The position numbers were made by a program, and so were the translations under genes. A stretch of 13,328 nt of DNA, taken from NCBI GenBank assembly GCA_007571105.1, contig RKRZ01000079.1, positions 1 to 13,328 on the forward strand, in the 5' to 3' direction. The DNA comes from Gammaproteobacteria bacterium (GTDB lineage Bacteria > Pseudomonadota > Gammaproteobacteria > Poriferisulfidales > Poriferisulfidaceae). Shown here one piece after another: positions 1 through 7,518 of this stretch (within the stretch, counting starts at the first letter, position 1; the number at the start of each line of letters is the position of its first letter). The notes under the pieces were generated by a model. It was not told the origin of the DNA. It did no database searches and worked only from the letters and a program-made list of their open reading frames with translations.

Positions 1-79
1 ATGTTTTTTTCTTCAAACACAAGAGCGGATACGGGATTAGCGAGTATCGCGTGGGCTCGGGGATGTGTATAAGAGGAAG
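1..79. other. Sequencing-adapter artefact (poly-T linker, P7, i7 index, Nextera mosaic end)
   Basis: This is library DNA and not genome. Bases 51-60 (GTGGGCTCGG) are identical to the Nextera read-2 adapter, and 61-79 match the 19-base Tn5 mosaic end except at three positions (61, 76, 77). Bases 14-37 align without gaps to the 24-base P7 sequence at 18 of 24 positions. Bases 38-45 (TAGCGAGT) fall exactly in the 8-base index slot, and from memory equal the Nextera index N716. The T-rich bases 3-13 fit the poly-T linker of flow-cell oligos. The exact spacing of all parts makes chance very unlikely. The substitutions look like low-quality read-through of a short insert that was kept at the contig end. 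Confidence 0.95.
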
Positions 80-81
80 GT

Positions 82-870
82 CAGGAAGGTTTGGTGGCGG
101 GGGGCCGGGTGTTTATGGACGTCGTGCGCGAACATAACTGCACACTGCTGCCGGTCGACAGCGAGCACAACGCCGTATTCCAGTGCATTGCCGGCGCTGA
201 AGTGGCCGACATCGAAAATATCGTGCTGACGGCCTCAGGGGGGCCGTTTCGAGAGACGCCCGTTGCGGAGTTGGAAGATGTTGCTCCGGCGCAAGCGATC
301 GCTCATCCCAATTGGGTGATGGGCCCGAAAATTTCGGTGGATTCGGCGACCATGATGAACAAGGGTCTGGAAATCATGGAGGCGGCTTGGCTGTTCAATC
401 TGACTTCCGAGCAGGTTCGGGTGATGATTCATCCGCAGTCGTTGGTGCACGCTTTGGTGACGCTGCGCGATGGTTCGACCATGGCGCATCTGGGACCTCC
501 CGATATGCGGGTGGCTATTGCGCACGCCTTGTTCTATCCGCATCGCCGAGAGACGGGTGTTACGGCGCTTGATCTGGAGGCATGTCCGGCCTTGAGTTGG
601 GCTCCCCCGGAGCCTGGGCGCTATCCGTGCCTGGAGTTGGCGCGCCAGGTGATGGAGAGCGGGGGCCAGGCCCCGATTATCCTGAATGCGGCCAACGAAG
701 TGGCGGTCGAAGGTTTCCTTGCCGAGCGCATTCGGTTCACGCAGATCGCGGTGGTGGTGGAGGAAAGCTTGCAGGGAGTCTCGGGCGCAGAGGCGCAAAG
801 CATTGAGGAAGTATTGGCCATTGATCGGGATGCGCGCGAGCGCGCTCGTGCGGTGATGAAGAGTTTATGA
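82..870 (+). CDS. dxr: 1-deoxy-D-xylulose 5-phosphate reductoisomerase, 5'-truncated
   Basis: Dxr converts 1-deoxy-xylulose 5-phosphate to 2-C-methyl-erythritol 4-phosphate with NADPH, the committed step of the MEP isoprenoid pathway in the cytoplasm. Visible motifs are LPVDSEHNA (metal-binding Asp and Glu), ASGGPFRETP, KISVDSATMMNKGLE (substrate loop and third metal-binding Glu), IHPQS and LNAANEVAVEGFL. About 262 C-terminal residues are present out of the usual ~398, so roughly the first third, including most of the NADPH-binding domain, is missing. The TTG at 91 is not a real start: the frame reads QEGLVAGGR from 82, matching the conserved KE(S/A)LV(A)GGR segment with a few probable base errors beside the adapter. 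The stop overlaps the rseP start (ATGA). Confidence 0.97.
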   Translation, partial: QEGLVAGGRVFMDVVREHNCTLLPVDSEHNAVFQCIAGAEVADIENIVLTASGGPFRETPVAELEDVAPAQAIAHPNWVMGPKISVDSATMMNKGLEIMEAAWLFNLTSEQVRVMIHPQSLVHALVTLRDGSTMAHLGPPDMRVAIAHALFYPHRRETGVTALDLEACPALSWAPPEPGRYPCLELARQVMESGGQAPIILNAANEVAVEGFLAERIRFTQIAVVVEESLQGVSGAEAQSIEEVLAIDRDARERARAVMKSL

Positions 871-2231
871 GCCTGTTGATCGGCATCGGGGCGTTTTTGC
901 TGGCACTCACGGTGCTGATTGCATTCCATGAGTTGGGGCACTACTGGGTGGCGCGCGTCTGCGGCGTGCGCGTGCTGTGTTTCTCGGTAGGCTTCGGCCG
1001 GCCCTTGTGGACGTATCAATCAAAGCGCACCGGGACCCGCTGGGTGCTGGCGCGCTGGCCGCTTGGGGGCTATGTGAAGATGTTGGACCGGCGGGAACCG
1101 GGTGCCGCCAAGATTCCGGAAGCGATGCTGGCGCAGGAGTTTACCGGGAAGCCGCTGTATCAGCGCACTTTGATCATTGCGGCGGGACCGGTATTCAATT
1201 TCATTCTGGCGTTTTTGCTGTACGCCATGGTGTTCTGGACCGGTGAGACCGGACTGCGTCCCATTATCGGGCATGTGCAGCAGGAATCGCCTGCGGCACA
1301 GGCGGGGCTGCAAGTGGGAGACGAGATTCTGGAGATTTCCGGGAAGGTGATTCAATCCTGGCCGAATATGGTCGTGCCGTTATTGGATTCCGGCATGAAC
1401 AGCGAAACCATTGAATTGCAGGTGCGCACGCGCGAGGGGTTCATCCGGGAGCGGCAATTGGAGCTGCCTCCCAACATCATGTCTCACGAGAACATTGTCG
1501 GGATACTCGGCTTTGAGCCGATGCGGGCGACCTCAACGCCGGTGATCGGGGTGGTTCAGGATAACGCCCCGGCTGCAATTGCAGGGCTGCAAGTCGGGGA
1601 TCGGGTGCTGCGTCTGGAAGATCAGACCATAGAATCCTGGAGAGGGTTAGTGGAAGCGGTGCATGTGCGCGCTGGGCAGCAGGTGGAATTGGAGCTGGAA
1701 CGCGAGGGGCAGCGGCTGGAGGTCGATGTGCGCCTTGGCTACAGCGGGGATTCGGGGGCAACCGTCGGTTATCTGGGGGTCTCGCCCTACTTTGATGAAG
1801 TTCTGCACGAAGAGTTGCGCGTCGTGGTGCATCATCCGCTGGGGCGCAGCCTGGTGCTGGGCGTGGAGCGCACGTGGGAATTCGGTGTGCTGACGCTGCA
1901 GTTGCTGGGCCACTTACTGATTGGCGAAGCATCGGTGCGCAATGTCAGCGGACCGGTGGGAATTGCCTCCTTTGCCGTCAATTCGGCGATGGCCGGACTG
2001 TCGGCATTTCTGTCGATGATGGCTCTGTTGAGCCTGAGTTTGGGGATTCTCAATTTGCTGCCGATTCCGATTTTGGACGGAGGCCATTTGGTGTGGTGTG
2101 CGGTGGAAGCGGTCACCGGACGGCCCATTTCCGAAGCGCTGGAAGCCGTCGGCCAACGCGTCGGTTTTGCGATGCTCTGTGCATTGATGCTTCTGGCTCT
2201 ATACAATGACTTCGTCCGATTGTTCGGTTGA
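867..2231 (+). CDS. rseP: RIP metalloprotease RseP (site-2 protease, sigma-E pathway)
   Basis: RseP is an inner-membrane zinc protease that cuts the anti-sigma factor RseA within the membrane after DegS has acted, releasing sigma-E, and also clears leftover signal peptides. The protein has 454 residues (E. coli 450). The first membrane helix carries the zinc motif HELGH at residues 21-25. Two PDZ domains follow, each with an AGLQVGD signature, at about 130-200 and 220-290. The third zinc ligand lies in LDGGH at 403-407, followed by a last hydrophobic segment near the C-terminus. The ATG overlaps the dxr stop by four bases, so translation is probably coupled. Its place just before bamA ties envelope-stress signalling to the barrel-assembly genes, as in other Gammaproteobacteria. 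Confidence 0.98.
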   Translation: MSLLIGIGAFLLALTVLIAFHELGHYWVARVCGVRVLCFSVGFGRPLWTYQSKRTGTRWVLARWPLGGYVKMLDRREPGAAKIPEAMLAQEFTGKPLYQRTLIIAAGPVFNFILAFLLYAMVFWTGETGLRPIIGHVQQESPAAQAGLQVGDEILEISGKVIQSWPNMVVPLLDSGMNSETIELQVRTREGFIRERQLELPPNIMSHENIVGILGFEPMRATSTPVIGVVQDNAPAAIAGLQVGDRVLRLEDQTIESWRGLVEAVHVRAGQQVELELEREGQRLEVDVRLGYSGDSGATVGYLGVSPYFDEVLHEELRVVVHHPLGRSLVLGVERTWEFGVLTLQLLGHLLIGEASVRNVSGPVGIASFAVNSAMAGLSAFLSMMALLSLSLGILNLLPIPILDGGHLVWCAVEAVTGRPISEALEAVGQRVGFAMLCALMLLALYNDFVRLFG

Positions 2232-2241
2232 ACACGAATTT

Positions 2242-4620
2242 ATGCGTCGTCGAGTCCCTCTTTTTGTTCTGCTGTGCGTGTTTCTGACTGGCCTGTCGCC
2301 AGCAGTGCAGGCCTTTCAGGTGGAGGACATTGAGTTGCATGGGCTGCAGCGTCTGGAGGCTGCGACGGTGTTTACGCACTTGCCGGTCGAAGTGGGCGAA
2401 GAGTTCGACATCGCGAAGAGCAGCGATCTGGTGCGCACGCTGTTCAAGACGCAACTGTTCAGCAATGTCGAGGTGTCTCGCCGCGGCAATGTGTTGGTGA
2501 TTACGGTGGTCGAACGTCCCGCCATCACCGCAATTAACTTCTCCGGCCTGGAAATCATCAAGGACGAGACTTTGGAACAGGTTCTGGACCAGGCGGGTAT
2601 TGCTGAAGGCAGGATTTACAACGAGCCGCTACTTGAGCGGCTGCACAATGAGATTCTTCAGCAGTACCATGCGGTGGGCCACTACAACGCAGAAGTCGAA
2701 ACCAAAGTGGTGGAAATGGAAGACAATCGGGTGACGATCGAGATTCAGGTGGTGGAGGGGGAACCCGCGAAAATCGAACAGGTCCACATTATCGGCAATG
2801 TGTCCTACACCGAAGAGCGCTTGCTGGACCTGTTTCAGTCAGGGCCTCCGCAGTGGTACGACATCATGGGGGATAGCGGGCAGTACTCCAAACTGCAACT
2901 GTCCGGAGATCTGGAACGCCTGCGCTCGTTTTACCTGAATCGCGGATTCATGAAATTCCGTGTGGACTCCGCGCAAATCGCACTGAGTCCAAGCCGTGAC
3001 GGCATCTTCATCACGGTGCATCTCAGTGAGGGCCCTCGCTTTGTGGTGCGCGAAGTGGCTTTGTCCGGTGTGTTCATCGTCGGCCAGAAGGATCTGGTGA
3101 AATTGCTGCAGGTCAAAGCCGGTGAGTTTTTCTCCAATGCCAAGGCGCAACTTTCAGCCGGCAAAATCAAGGCCCGGCTGGCGGAAGAGGGTTATTCCTT
3201 TGCTCAGGTAAATCCGGTGACGGAACTGAACGAAGAGAAGGCCGAAGTAACGATTAATTTCTTTGTCGACCCGGGACAGCGGGTCTATGTCCGGCGCATT
3301 GACATCCTGGGCAATCGCACCACGCATGACGAGGTGTTGCGTCGGGAATTGCGGCAGCTGGAAGGCAGTTGGCTGTCAACGCCGCACTTGGAGCGCTCCC
3401 GCCACCGACTGCAGCGTCTGCCTTATATCGAATCCGTCGAAATTGAACAGGCGCGGGTTCCGGGGACGAATGACCAGGTGGATATTGTGGTGACGGTTAC
3501 GGAACGGCTGGCCGGAAACTTCTCCGCCGGTTTGGGTTTCAGCAGTGGGACTGGCCTGACGCTGGCGGCGGGCGTGGAGCAGGAAAACTTCCTCGGCACC
3601 GGCAATCGAATTGGCCTTCACTTTGATAACAGCGAAACTTCCACACGCTATTCATTTGATTTTTACAACCCCTATTACACGATCAATGGGGTCAGCCGAG
3701 GATTCGGCATGAGTACGCGAGCGACAGATACTGGTGACGACAATGATCGAAGCCGTTATGAGTCGCGTGACTTCATGGGTCATTTGAGTTACGGCATCCC
3801 GATTTCGGATGACAGCACGTTTTCATTTGCCATGCGTGCCCAGCGGACCAATTTTGATACGGGGATAGGGACGGCGAGACGGGTGTGGGAATTTTTGGAA
3901 GAAACGGATGGGAGTTGCTTCTATCCGGTGGCCACTTCTAATGGCGAATCCCTGACCACGACGACCTCGCCAAGCAACGGTGAAGAGCCGTCGCCGTCAA
4001 GGTGTGAAGCTGACTACAACAACCTGATTCTCTCAAGCGCATTCACGCACGATACTCGCGACCGCGCCCTGTTCACGCGTGCCGGTTCACTGCGACAGAT
4101 TTCTGCGCAGGCAAGTGTCCCGGGTAGCGGACTGGAGTACTTCACGATTCGCTACAAGCAGGAAGAATATCTCTCACTGACTGAGGAGTATTCAGTGTCT
4201 TTGCGTGGTGAGGCGGCTTTTGGCGATGGTTATGGTGGTACACCGGATCTACCGTTCTCGCACAAATTCGTCACGGGCGGACCAAAATCTGTCCGGGGCT
4301 ACAAAGTCAACACTCTAGCACCGAAGGATGAATACGATCGCCCGTTTGGTGGGAATTTGCTGGTGAGTTACTCAATGGGGCTGACCTTCCCGATTCCCTT
4401 CATTGATGAGGCCAATTTGCGCGGCTCCCTGTTCATGGATACGGGTTATGCGTTTGACGACGCGTCTGACTTTGACATCGGAGAAATGCGCGGTGCTCTG
4501 GGGCTGGGGGTATCCTGGCTGTCCCCGCTCGGCGGTGTCTCCATGAGCATAAGCATGCCCTTCAATGATCGCAGTACGGATGAGACTGAGAGCTTCCAGT
4601 TTAATTTAGGCAACCTGTAA
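2242..4620 (+). CDS. bamA: Outer membrane protein assembly factor BamA
   Basis: BamA is the Omp85 core of the BAM complex, which folds beta-barrel proteins into the outer membrane. I start it at 2242 (792 residues; E. coli 810) because this gives a clean signal peptide, MRRR then a hydrophobic stretch ending SPAVQA before FQVEDIEL. The in-frame ATG at 2206 would add 12 polar residues ahead of it and overlap rseP. Five POTRA domains fill about residues 23-420, followed by the 16-strand barrel. The conserved loop-6 motif appears as VRGY at 684-687. Oddities: the last residues are FQFNLGNL, without the terminal aromatic seen in most barrels; loop 6 lacks the cysteine-bearing insert of E. coli; and the mature protein's only two cysteines (559 and 588) bracket a Ser/Thr-rich loop. 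No clear Shine-Dalgarno is visible, so coupling to rseP is likely. Confidence 0.97.
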   Translation: MRRRVPLFVLLCVFLTGLSPAVQAFQVEDIELHGLQRLEAATVFTHLPVEVGEEFDIAKSSDLVRTLFKTQLFSNVEVSRRGNVLVITVVERPAITAINFSGLEIIKDETLEQVLDQAGIAEGRIYNEPLLERLHNEILQQYHAVGHYNAEVETKVVEMEDNRVTIEIQVVEGEPAKIEQVHIIGNVSYTEERLLDLFQSGPPQWYDIMGDSGQYSKLQLSGDLERLRSFYLNRGFMKFRVDSAQIALSPSRDGIFITVHLSEGPRFVVREVALSGVFIVGQKDLVKLLQVKAGEFFSNAKAQLSAGKIKARLAEEGYSFAQVNPVTELNEEKAEVTINFFVDPGQRVYVRRIDILGNRTTHDEVLRRELRQLEGSWLSTPHLERSRHRLQRLPYIESVEIEQARVPGTNDQVDIVVTVTERLAGNFSAGLGFSSGTGLTLAAGVEQENFLGTGNRIGLHFDNSETSTRYSFDFYNPYYTINGVSRGFGMSTRATDTGDDNDRSRYESRDFMGHLSYGIPISDDSTFSFAMRAQRTNFDTGIGTARRVWEFLEETDGSCFYPVATSNGESLTTTTSPSNGEEPSPSRCEADYNNLILSSAFTHDTRDRALFTRAGSLRQISAQASVPGSGLEYFTIRYKQEEYLSLTEEYSVSLRGEAAFGDGYGGTPDLPFSHKFVTGGPKSVRGYKVNTLAPKDEYDRPFGGNLLVSYSMGLTFPIPFIDEANLRGSLFMDTGYAFDDASDFDIGEMRGALGLGVSWLSPLGGVSMSISMPFNDRSTDETESFQFNLGNL

Positions 4621-4646
4621 ATTTATTTGTAAAATGGTCAGACCTT

Positions 4647-4650
4647 GGAG
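4647..4650 (+). promoter_or_regulatory. Ribosome binding site of skp
   Basis: GGAG lies ten bases before the ATG at 4661. It supports that start over the in-frame ATG at 4634, which has no such site and would put nine non-hydrophobic residues ahead of the signal peptide. Confidence 0.5.
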
Positions 4651-4660
4651 CCCTACTGCA

Positions 4661-5173
4661 ATGAATAATTCAAGTATTTTCCGTCTTTTCGCCGTTGTCT
4701 TTTTGCTTTTTTCCGGAGCCAGCGTTTATGCGCAAAGTGCCAAGGTTGGCTACGTGGACGTGGGACGAATTTTGGAAGATTCACCGCAGGCGGCCGCGGC
4801 GCGTCAGGAATTGCAAAATGAATTTGCGCCCCGAAACAAACAATTGGAAGACCTGCACAAAGAAGTCACCAAACTCGAAGAGCAGTTGGCGACGGATGGA
4901 GACATCATGTCGGAAGACCAGCGCGCTTCACAGGAACGCAAAATCCAGCGCCTCAAACGGGATTTTGTGCGTGCCCGGGATGAAGTGCGTGAGGATTTGG
5001 CGATTCGGCGCAACGAGGAGTTGGGGAAATTGCAGGAGAAAGTCAACGTGGTGGTCGAAGGCATTGCCAAGGAAGACGGTTTTGACCTGATCCTGACGCA
5101 GGCGGTCACTTTATACGCCAGCGGGCGGATCGACATTACGGAGCGGGTGCTCAAAAAACTGAGCAATCCGTAA
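4661..5173 (+). CDS. skp: Periplasmic chaperone Skp/OmpH
   Basis: Skp is a trimeric 'jellyfish' chaperone that holds unfolded outer-membrane proteins in the periplasm and delivers them to BAM. The protein has 170 residues (E. coli 161). Residues 1-24 form a signal peptide ending in GASVYA, followed by QSAKVGYVDVGRIL, the conserved first beta strand of the family. The middle (about 45-125) is rich in Lys, Arg, Glu and Gln in heptad-like spacing, fitting the coiled-coil tentacles. The C-terminal part FDLILTQAVTLYASGRIDITERVLKKL returns to the trimerising body and is typical of OmpH proteins. It follows bamA after 40 AT-rich bases and precedes lpxD by 18 bases, the conserved order. Confidence 0.95.
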   Translation: MNNSSIFRLFAVVFLLFSGASVYAQSAKVGYVDVGRILEDSPQAAAARQELQNEFAPRNKQLEDLHKEVTKLEEQLATDGDIMSEDQRASQERKIQRLKRDFVRARDEVREDLAIRRNEELGKLQEKVNVVVEGIAKEDGFDLILTQAVTLYASGRIDITERVLKKLSNP

Positions 5174-5191
5174 TTCCGGCAGGCTCCGGGT

Positions 5192-6214
5192 GTGGTGTTG
5201 CTGGACCTGAACCAGATTGCAGAGGTTGCCGGCGCCCGGCTGTCGAATCTGCATTCTGATTCCAAGCATTCCGTTGATCATGCCTCATCGCTCGGATCGG
5301 CGGGTCCGGGCGCACTAAGTTTCTACAGTCACTCGCGGCATCGCGAACAATTGCGCAATACCCGTGCGAGTGCGGTACTGTTGCGCGAGACGGATCAGCA
5401 GGATTGTCCCGTTCCCGCACTGGTGTGCGAGAATCCGTATTTGGGTATGGCGCGGGCCTTGCAGGCCTTGTATCCCATCGAGGAAGTGGAGCATTGCATT
5501 CACGAGTCCGCCATTGTGGATGCCCAAGCGCAATTGGAGTCTCCGGTGCAGATTGGTGCGCACTGCGTCATTGAGGCGGACGTACGCATTGGCGCGAACA
5601 GCATTTTGGGTCCGAATTGTGTGATCGAAAAAGGCGCGCGCTTGGGCATGGGTTGTCGGCTTCATCCGCAAGTGACGATTCATGCCGGCACCCTGTTGGG
5701 TGATCGGGTGGAAGTATGGTCGAACACCGTGATTGGATCCGATGGCTTTGGTTATGCGCAGGAAGGGCGAGAGTGGGTCAAGTTGCGTCACCAGGGCCAT
5801 GTGCGCATTGGGGATGATTGCGAAATTGGTGCGTGCGTCTCGATTGACCGGGGCATGCTGGACGACACCGTGATTGGCCGAGGCGTCAAGATTGACAATC
5901 AGGTGCAGGTGGCGCACAACGTGGAAATCGGCGATCACAGCGCCATTGCCGGTTGCGCCGGCATTGCCGGCAGCGCGAAAATCGGTCGGTACTGCCAAAT
6001 TGGAGGGGCGGCAGGAGTCCAGGGGCACGTCACCTTGGCCGATGGGGTTATCATTACCGGAATGTCCAAGGCGAGTCAGTCCATTGAGGAGTCCGGCATT
6101 TACAGCTCCGGCACGGCGATTCAGAAGAACACCGCCTGGTTGCGCAACGCGGCACGCTTCAAACAACTGGACCAGATTGCGCGCGCATTGCGCGAGGGAG
6201 ACATTCATGAGTAA
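5192..6214 (+). CDS. lpxD: UDP-3-O-(3-hydroxyacyl)glucosamine N-acyltransferase LpxD
   Basis: LpxD transfers a 3-hydroxyacyl chain from ACP to the 2-amino group of UDP-3-O-acyl-glucosamine, the third step of lipid A synthesis, in the cytoplasm. The protein has 340 residues (E. coli 341). An N-terminal uridine-binding domain (about 1-100, with GALSFYSHSRHREQL) leads into a left-handed beta-helix of hexapeptide repeats (about 105-310, many I-G-x-x-x-x units). The C-terminal helices (SGIYSSGTAIQKN onward) complete the fold. The catalytic His lies in VQVAHNVEIG (H242, equivalent to E. coli H239). The GTG at 5192 is eight bases after an AGG; GTG at 5195 is possible too. The end overlaps fabZ by eight bases. 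Confidence 0.97.
   Translation: MVLLDLNQIAEVAGARLSNLHSDSKHSVDHASSLGSAGPGALSFYSHSRHREQLRNTRASAVLLRETDQQDCPVPALVCENPYLGMARALQALYPIEEVEHCIHESAIVDAQAQLESPVQIGAHCVIEADVRIGANSILGPNCVIEKGARLGMGCRLHPQVTIHAGTLLGDRVEVWSNTVIGSDGFGYAQEGREWVKLRHQGHVRIGDDCEIGACVSIDRGMLDDTVIGRGVKIDNQVQVAHNVEIGDHSAIAGCAGIAGSAKIGRYCQIGGAAGVQGHVTLADGVIITGMSKASQSIEESGIYSSGTAIQKNTAWLRNAARFKQLDQIARALREGDIHE
6195..6200 (+). promoter_or_regulatory. Ribosome binding site of fabZ inside lpxD
   Basis: AGGGAG lies six bases before the ATG at 6207. It fixes the fabZ start inside the end of lpxD, although the reading frame stays open for more than 300 bases upstream. Confidence 0.7.
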
Positions 6215-6665
6215 CGGCTTTGACATTCAGGAAATTCAGCGTCTTCTGCCGCACCGCTATCCGTTTTTGCTGGTGGACCGGGTGCTGGAGTTTGAAGAAG
6301 GGAAATCGATCAAAGCGGTCAAGAACATTACGGCCGATGAGCCGTGTTTCCAGGGGCATTTTCCGGGCCAGCCGATTTTCCCGGGCGTGCTGATTCTGGA
6401 AGTTTTGGCGCAGGCTTCCGGATTGCTGGTCTTCAAGACTCCCGAATACTGTCCGAAGGAGGACAGCCTGTATATGTTTGTCGGGGTGGAAAAGGCGCGC
6501 TTCAAGAGGCCGGTGGTTCCGGGCGACCAGCTGATTCTGGATGTCAAGTTGCTGTGGATGCGCAAAAACTGTGCGGCCTTTGATACGACGGCCACGGTGG
6601 ATGGGGAACTGGCCACGAAAGCGGAAATCATGTGCATGTTCAAGCCGCAGCCGCAAGGTTCCTGA
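6207..6665 (+). CDS. fabZ: 3-hydroxyacyl-ACP dehydratase FabZ
   Basis: FabZ dehydrates 3-hydroxyacyl-ACP to trans-2-enoyl-ACP in fatty-acid elongation. It uses the same hydroxyacyl-ACP pool as LpxA and LpxD, so it balances phospholipid against lipid A synthesis. The protein has 152 residues (E. coli 151) and a single hot-dog domain. The signature LPHRYPFLLVDRV occurs at 14-26. The catalytic pair is His51 in GHFPGQPIFPGV and Glu65 in LILEVLAQASG. The ATG overlaps the end of lpxD by eight bases, and lpxA follows after three bases. Nothing in the protein is unusual. Confidence 0.98.
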   Translation: MSNGFDIQEIQRLLPHRYPFLLVDRVLEFEEGKSIKAVKNITADEPCFQGHFPGQPIFPGVLILEVLAQASGLLVFKTPEYCPKEDSLYMFVGVEKARFKRPVVPGDQLILDVKLLWMRKNCAAFDTTATVDGELATKAEIMCMFKPQPQGS

Positions 6666-6668
6666 TAC

Positions 6669-7451
6669 GTGACTTCATCCGCGAATGTTCATCCCACCGC
6701 CGTCGTGGACCCCGGGGCGGAACTGGACCCGAGCGTCGTCGTGGGGGCGTATGCGGTTATCGGGGCGCAGGTACGCATCGGTGCCGGCACCACCATTGGC
6801 CCGCACACCGTGGTGACGGGCCGGACCACGATTGGGCGAGACAACAGAATTTTTCAGTTTGCGTCGATTGGGGAGATTCCGCAAGACAAGAAATACGCGA
6901 ATGAGGACAGTGCGCTGATCATCGGCGACGGCAACACAATCCGGGAATTCACCACCTTCAATTGCGGCACCGCGCAGGATCGCAATCTCACCGAAGTCGG
7001 CAACCACAACTGGATCATGGCGTATGTGCATATTGCGCATGACTGCGCGATCGGAGACCATGTCACCTTTGCCAACGGCGCGACACTGGCCGGCCACGTG
7101 CATGTGGGCGATCATGCAACCTTGGGTGGTTTCACGCTGGTGCATCAGTTCTGCCAGGTCGGTCCCTATGCTTTCAGCGGCATGGGCTGCGCTTTGAATC
7201 GGGACCTGCCTCCGTATGTGATGGCGGCCGGAAATCCTGCGCGGCTGTGCGGCATCAACCGCGAGGGGCTCAGACGGGCTGATTTCTCTCCGGAAGTGCT
7301 GGAACATCTGCATCATGCCTATTCCGTATTGCTGCATCGCGGGACCAACGCGAGAAATGAAGAAATCCAGACCCTGTCCGAGACCTGTCCGGAAGTGCGT
7401 CAGTTGTGTGATTTCATTGCCTCGAGTTCCCGCGGCGTAGCTCGGGAGTGA
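6669..7451 (+). CDS. lpxA: UDP-N-acetylglucosamine O-acyltransferase LpxA
   Basis: LpxA puts a 3-hydroxyacyl chain from ACP on the 3-OH of UDP-GlcNAc, the first step of lipid A synthesis. The protein has 260 residues (E. coli 262), mostly hexapeptide-repeat beta-helix up to about residue 190, then a helical C-terminal domain. The catalytic base is His124 in HIAHDC (E. coli H125), and HQFC is at 159-162. The residue aligned with the E. coli chain-length ruler Gly173 is Met172, as in Pseudomonas aeruginosa, which predicts a 10-carbon rather than 14-carbon substrate. The start is GTG, three bases after fabZ; an AAGG about ten bases upstream is a weak ribosome site. The usual downstream partner lpxB does not follow. 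Confidence 0.97.
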   Translation: MTSSANVHPTAVVDPGAELDPSVVVGAYAVIGAQVRIGAGTTIGPHTVVTGRTTIGRDNRIFQFASIGEIPQDKKYANEDSALIIGDGNTIREFTTFNCGTAQDRNLTEVGNHNWIMAYVHIAHDCAIGDHVTFANGATLAGHVHVGDHATLGGFTLVHQFCQVGPYAFSGMGCALNRDLPPYVMAAGNPARLCGINREGLRRADFSPEVLEHLHHAYSVLLHRGTNARNEEIQTLSETCPEVRQLCDFIASSSRGVARE

Positions 7452-7463
7452 TCCGACGAGTTA

Positions 7464-7518
7464 TTGACTGACGCAGCATGCAGTGGAGCATTTCTGCCCT
7501 GCTCCCGGGGGGTAGAAT
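7464..7518 (+). promoter_or_regulatory. Possible promoter region before pcnB
   Basis: The 65-base gap between lpxA and the chosen pcnB start is the longest in the gene string. It holds a good -35 type hexamer, TTGACT (7464-7469), and a good -10 type hexamer, TAGAAT (7513-7518), but they are not a pair: they are 43 bases apart, and neither has a convincing partner at 16-18 bases. If TAGAAT is a -10 box, transcription would begin near 7525 and pcnB would have to start at 7553. Confidence 0.25.
7507..7512 (+). promoter_or_regulatory. Candidate ribosome binding site of pcnB
   Basis: A run of six G lies four bases before the ATG at 7517. It is the only purine-rich stretch ahead of any of the three candidate starts (7478, 7517, 7553), so it favours 7517, with a rather short spacing. 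Confidence 0.4.

Noticed and set aside
2206..2241. ATG at 2206 as bamA start
   Set aside because: It would put 12 polar residues before a complete signal peptide and overlap rseP; the ATG at 2242 fits the family.
4621..4660. AT-rich gap before skp with a TAAAAT box (4630-4635) as a promoter
   Set aside because: No -35 type hexamer lies 16-18 bases upstream, and I find no sigma-E type GAACTT/TCTGA pair, so it was not called.
5315..6226. Open frame of 303 codons on the minus strand opposite lpxD
   Set aside because: It mirrors the repetitive hexapeptide codons of lpxD, has no family motifs, and lpxD is certain. The same holds for the 187-codon frame opposite dxr at 235-798.
5500..7200. Repeat relationship between lpxD and lpxA
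   Set aside because: Both encode hexapeptide beta-helices of one superfamily; the similarity is at protein level and not a DNA repeat.
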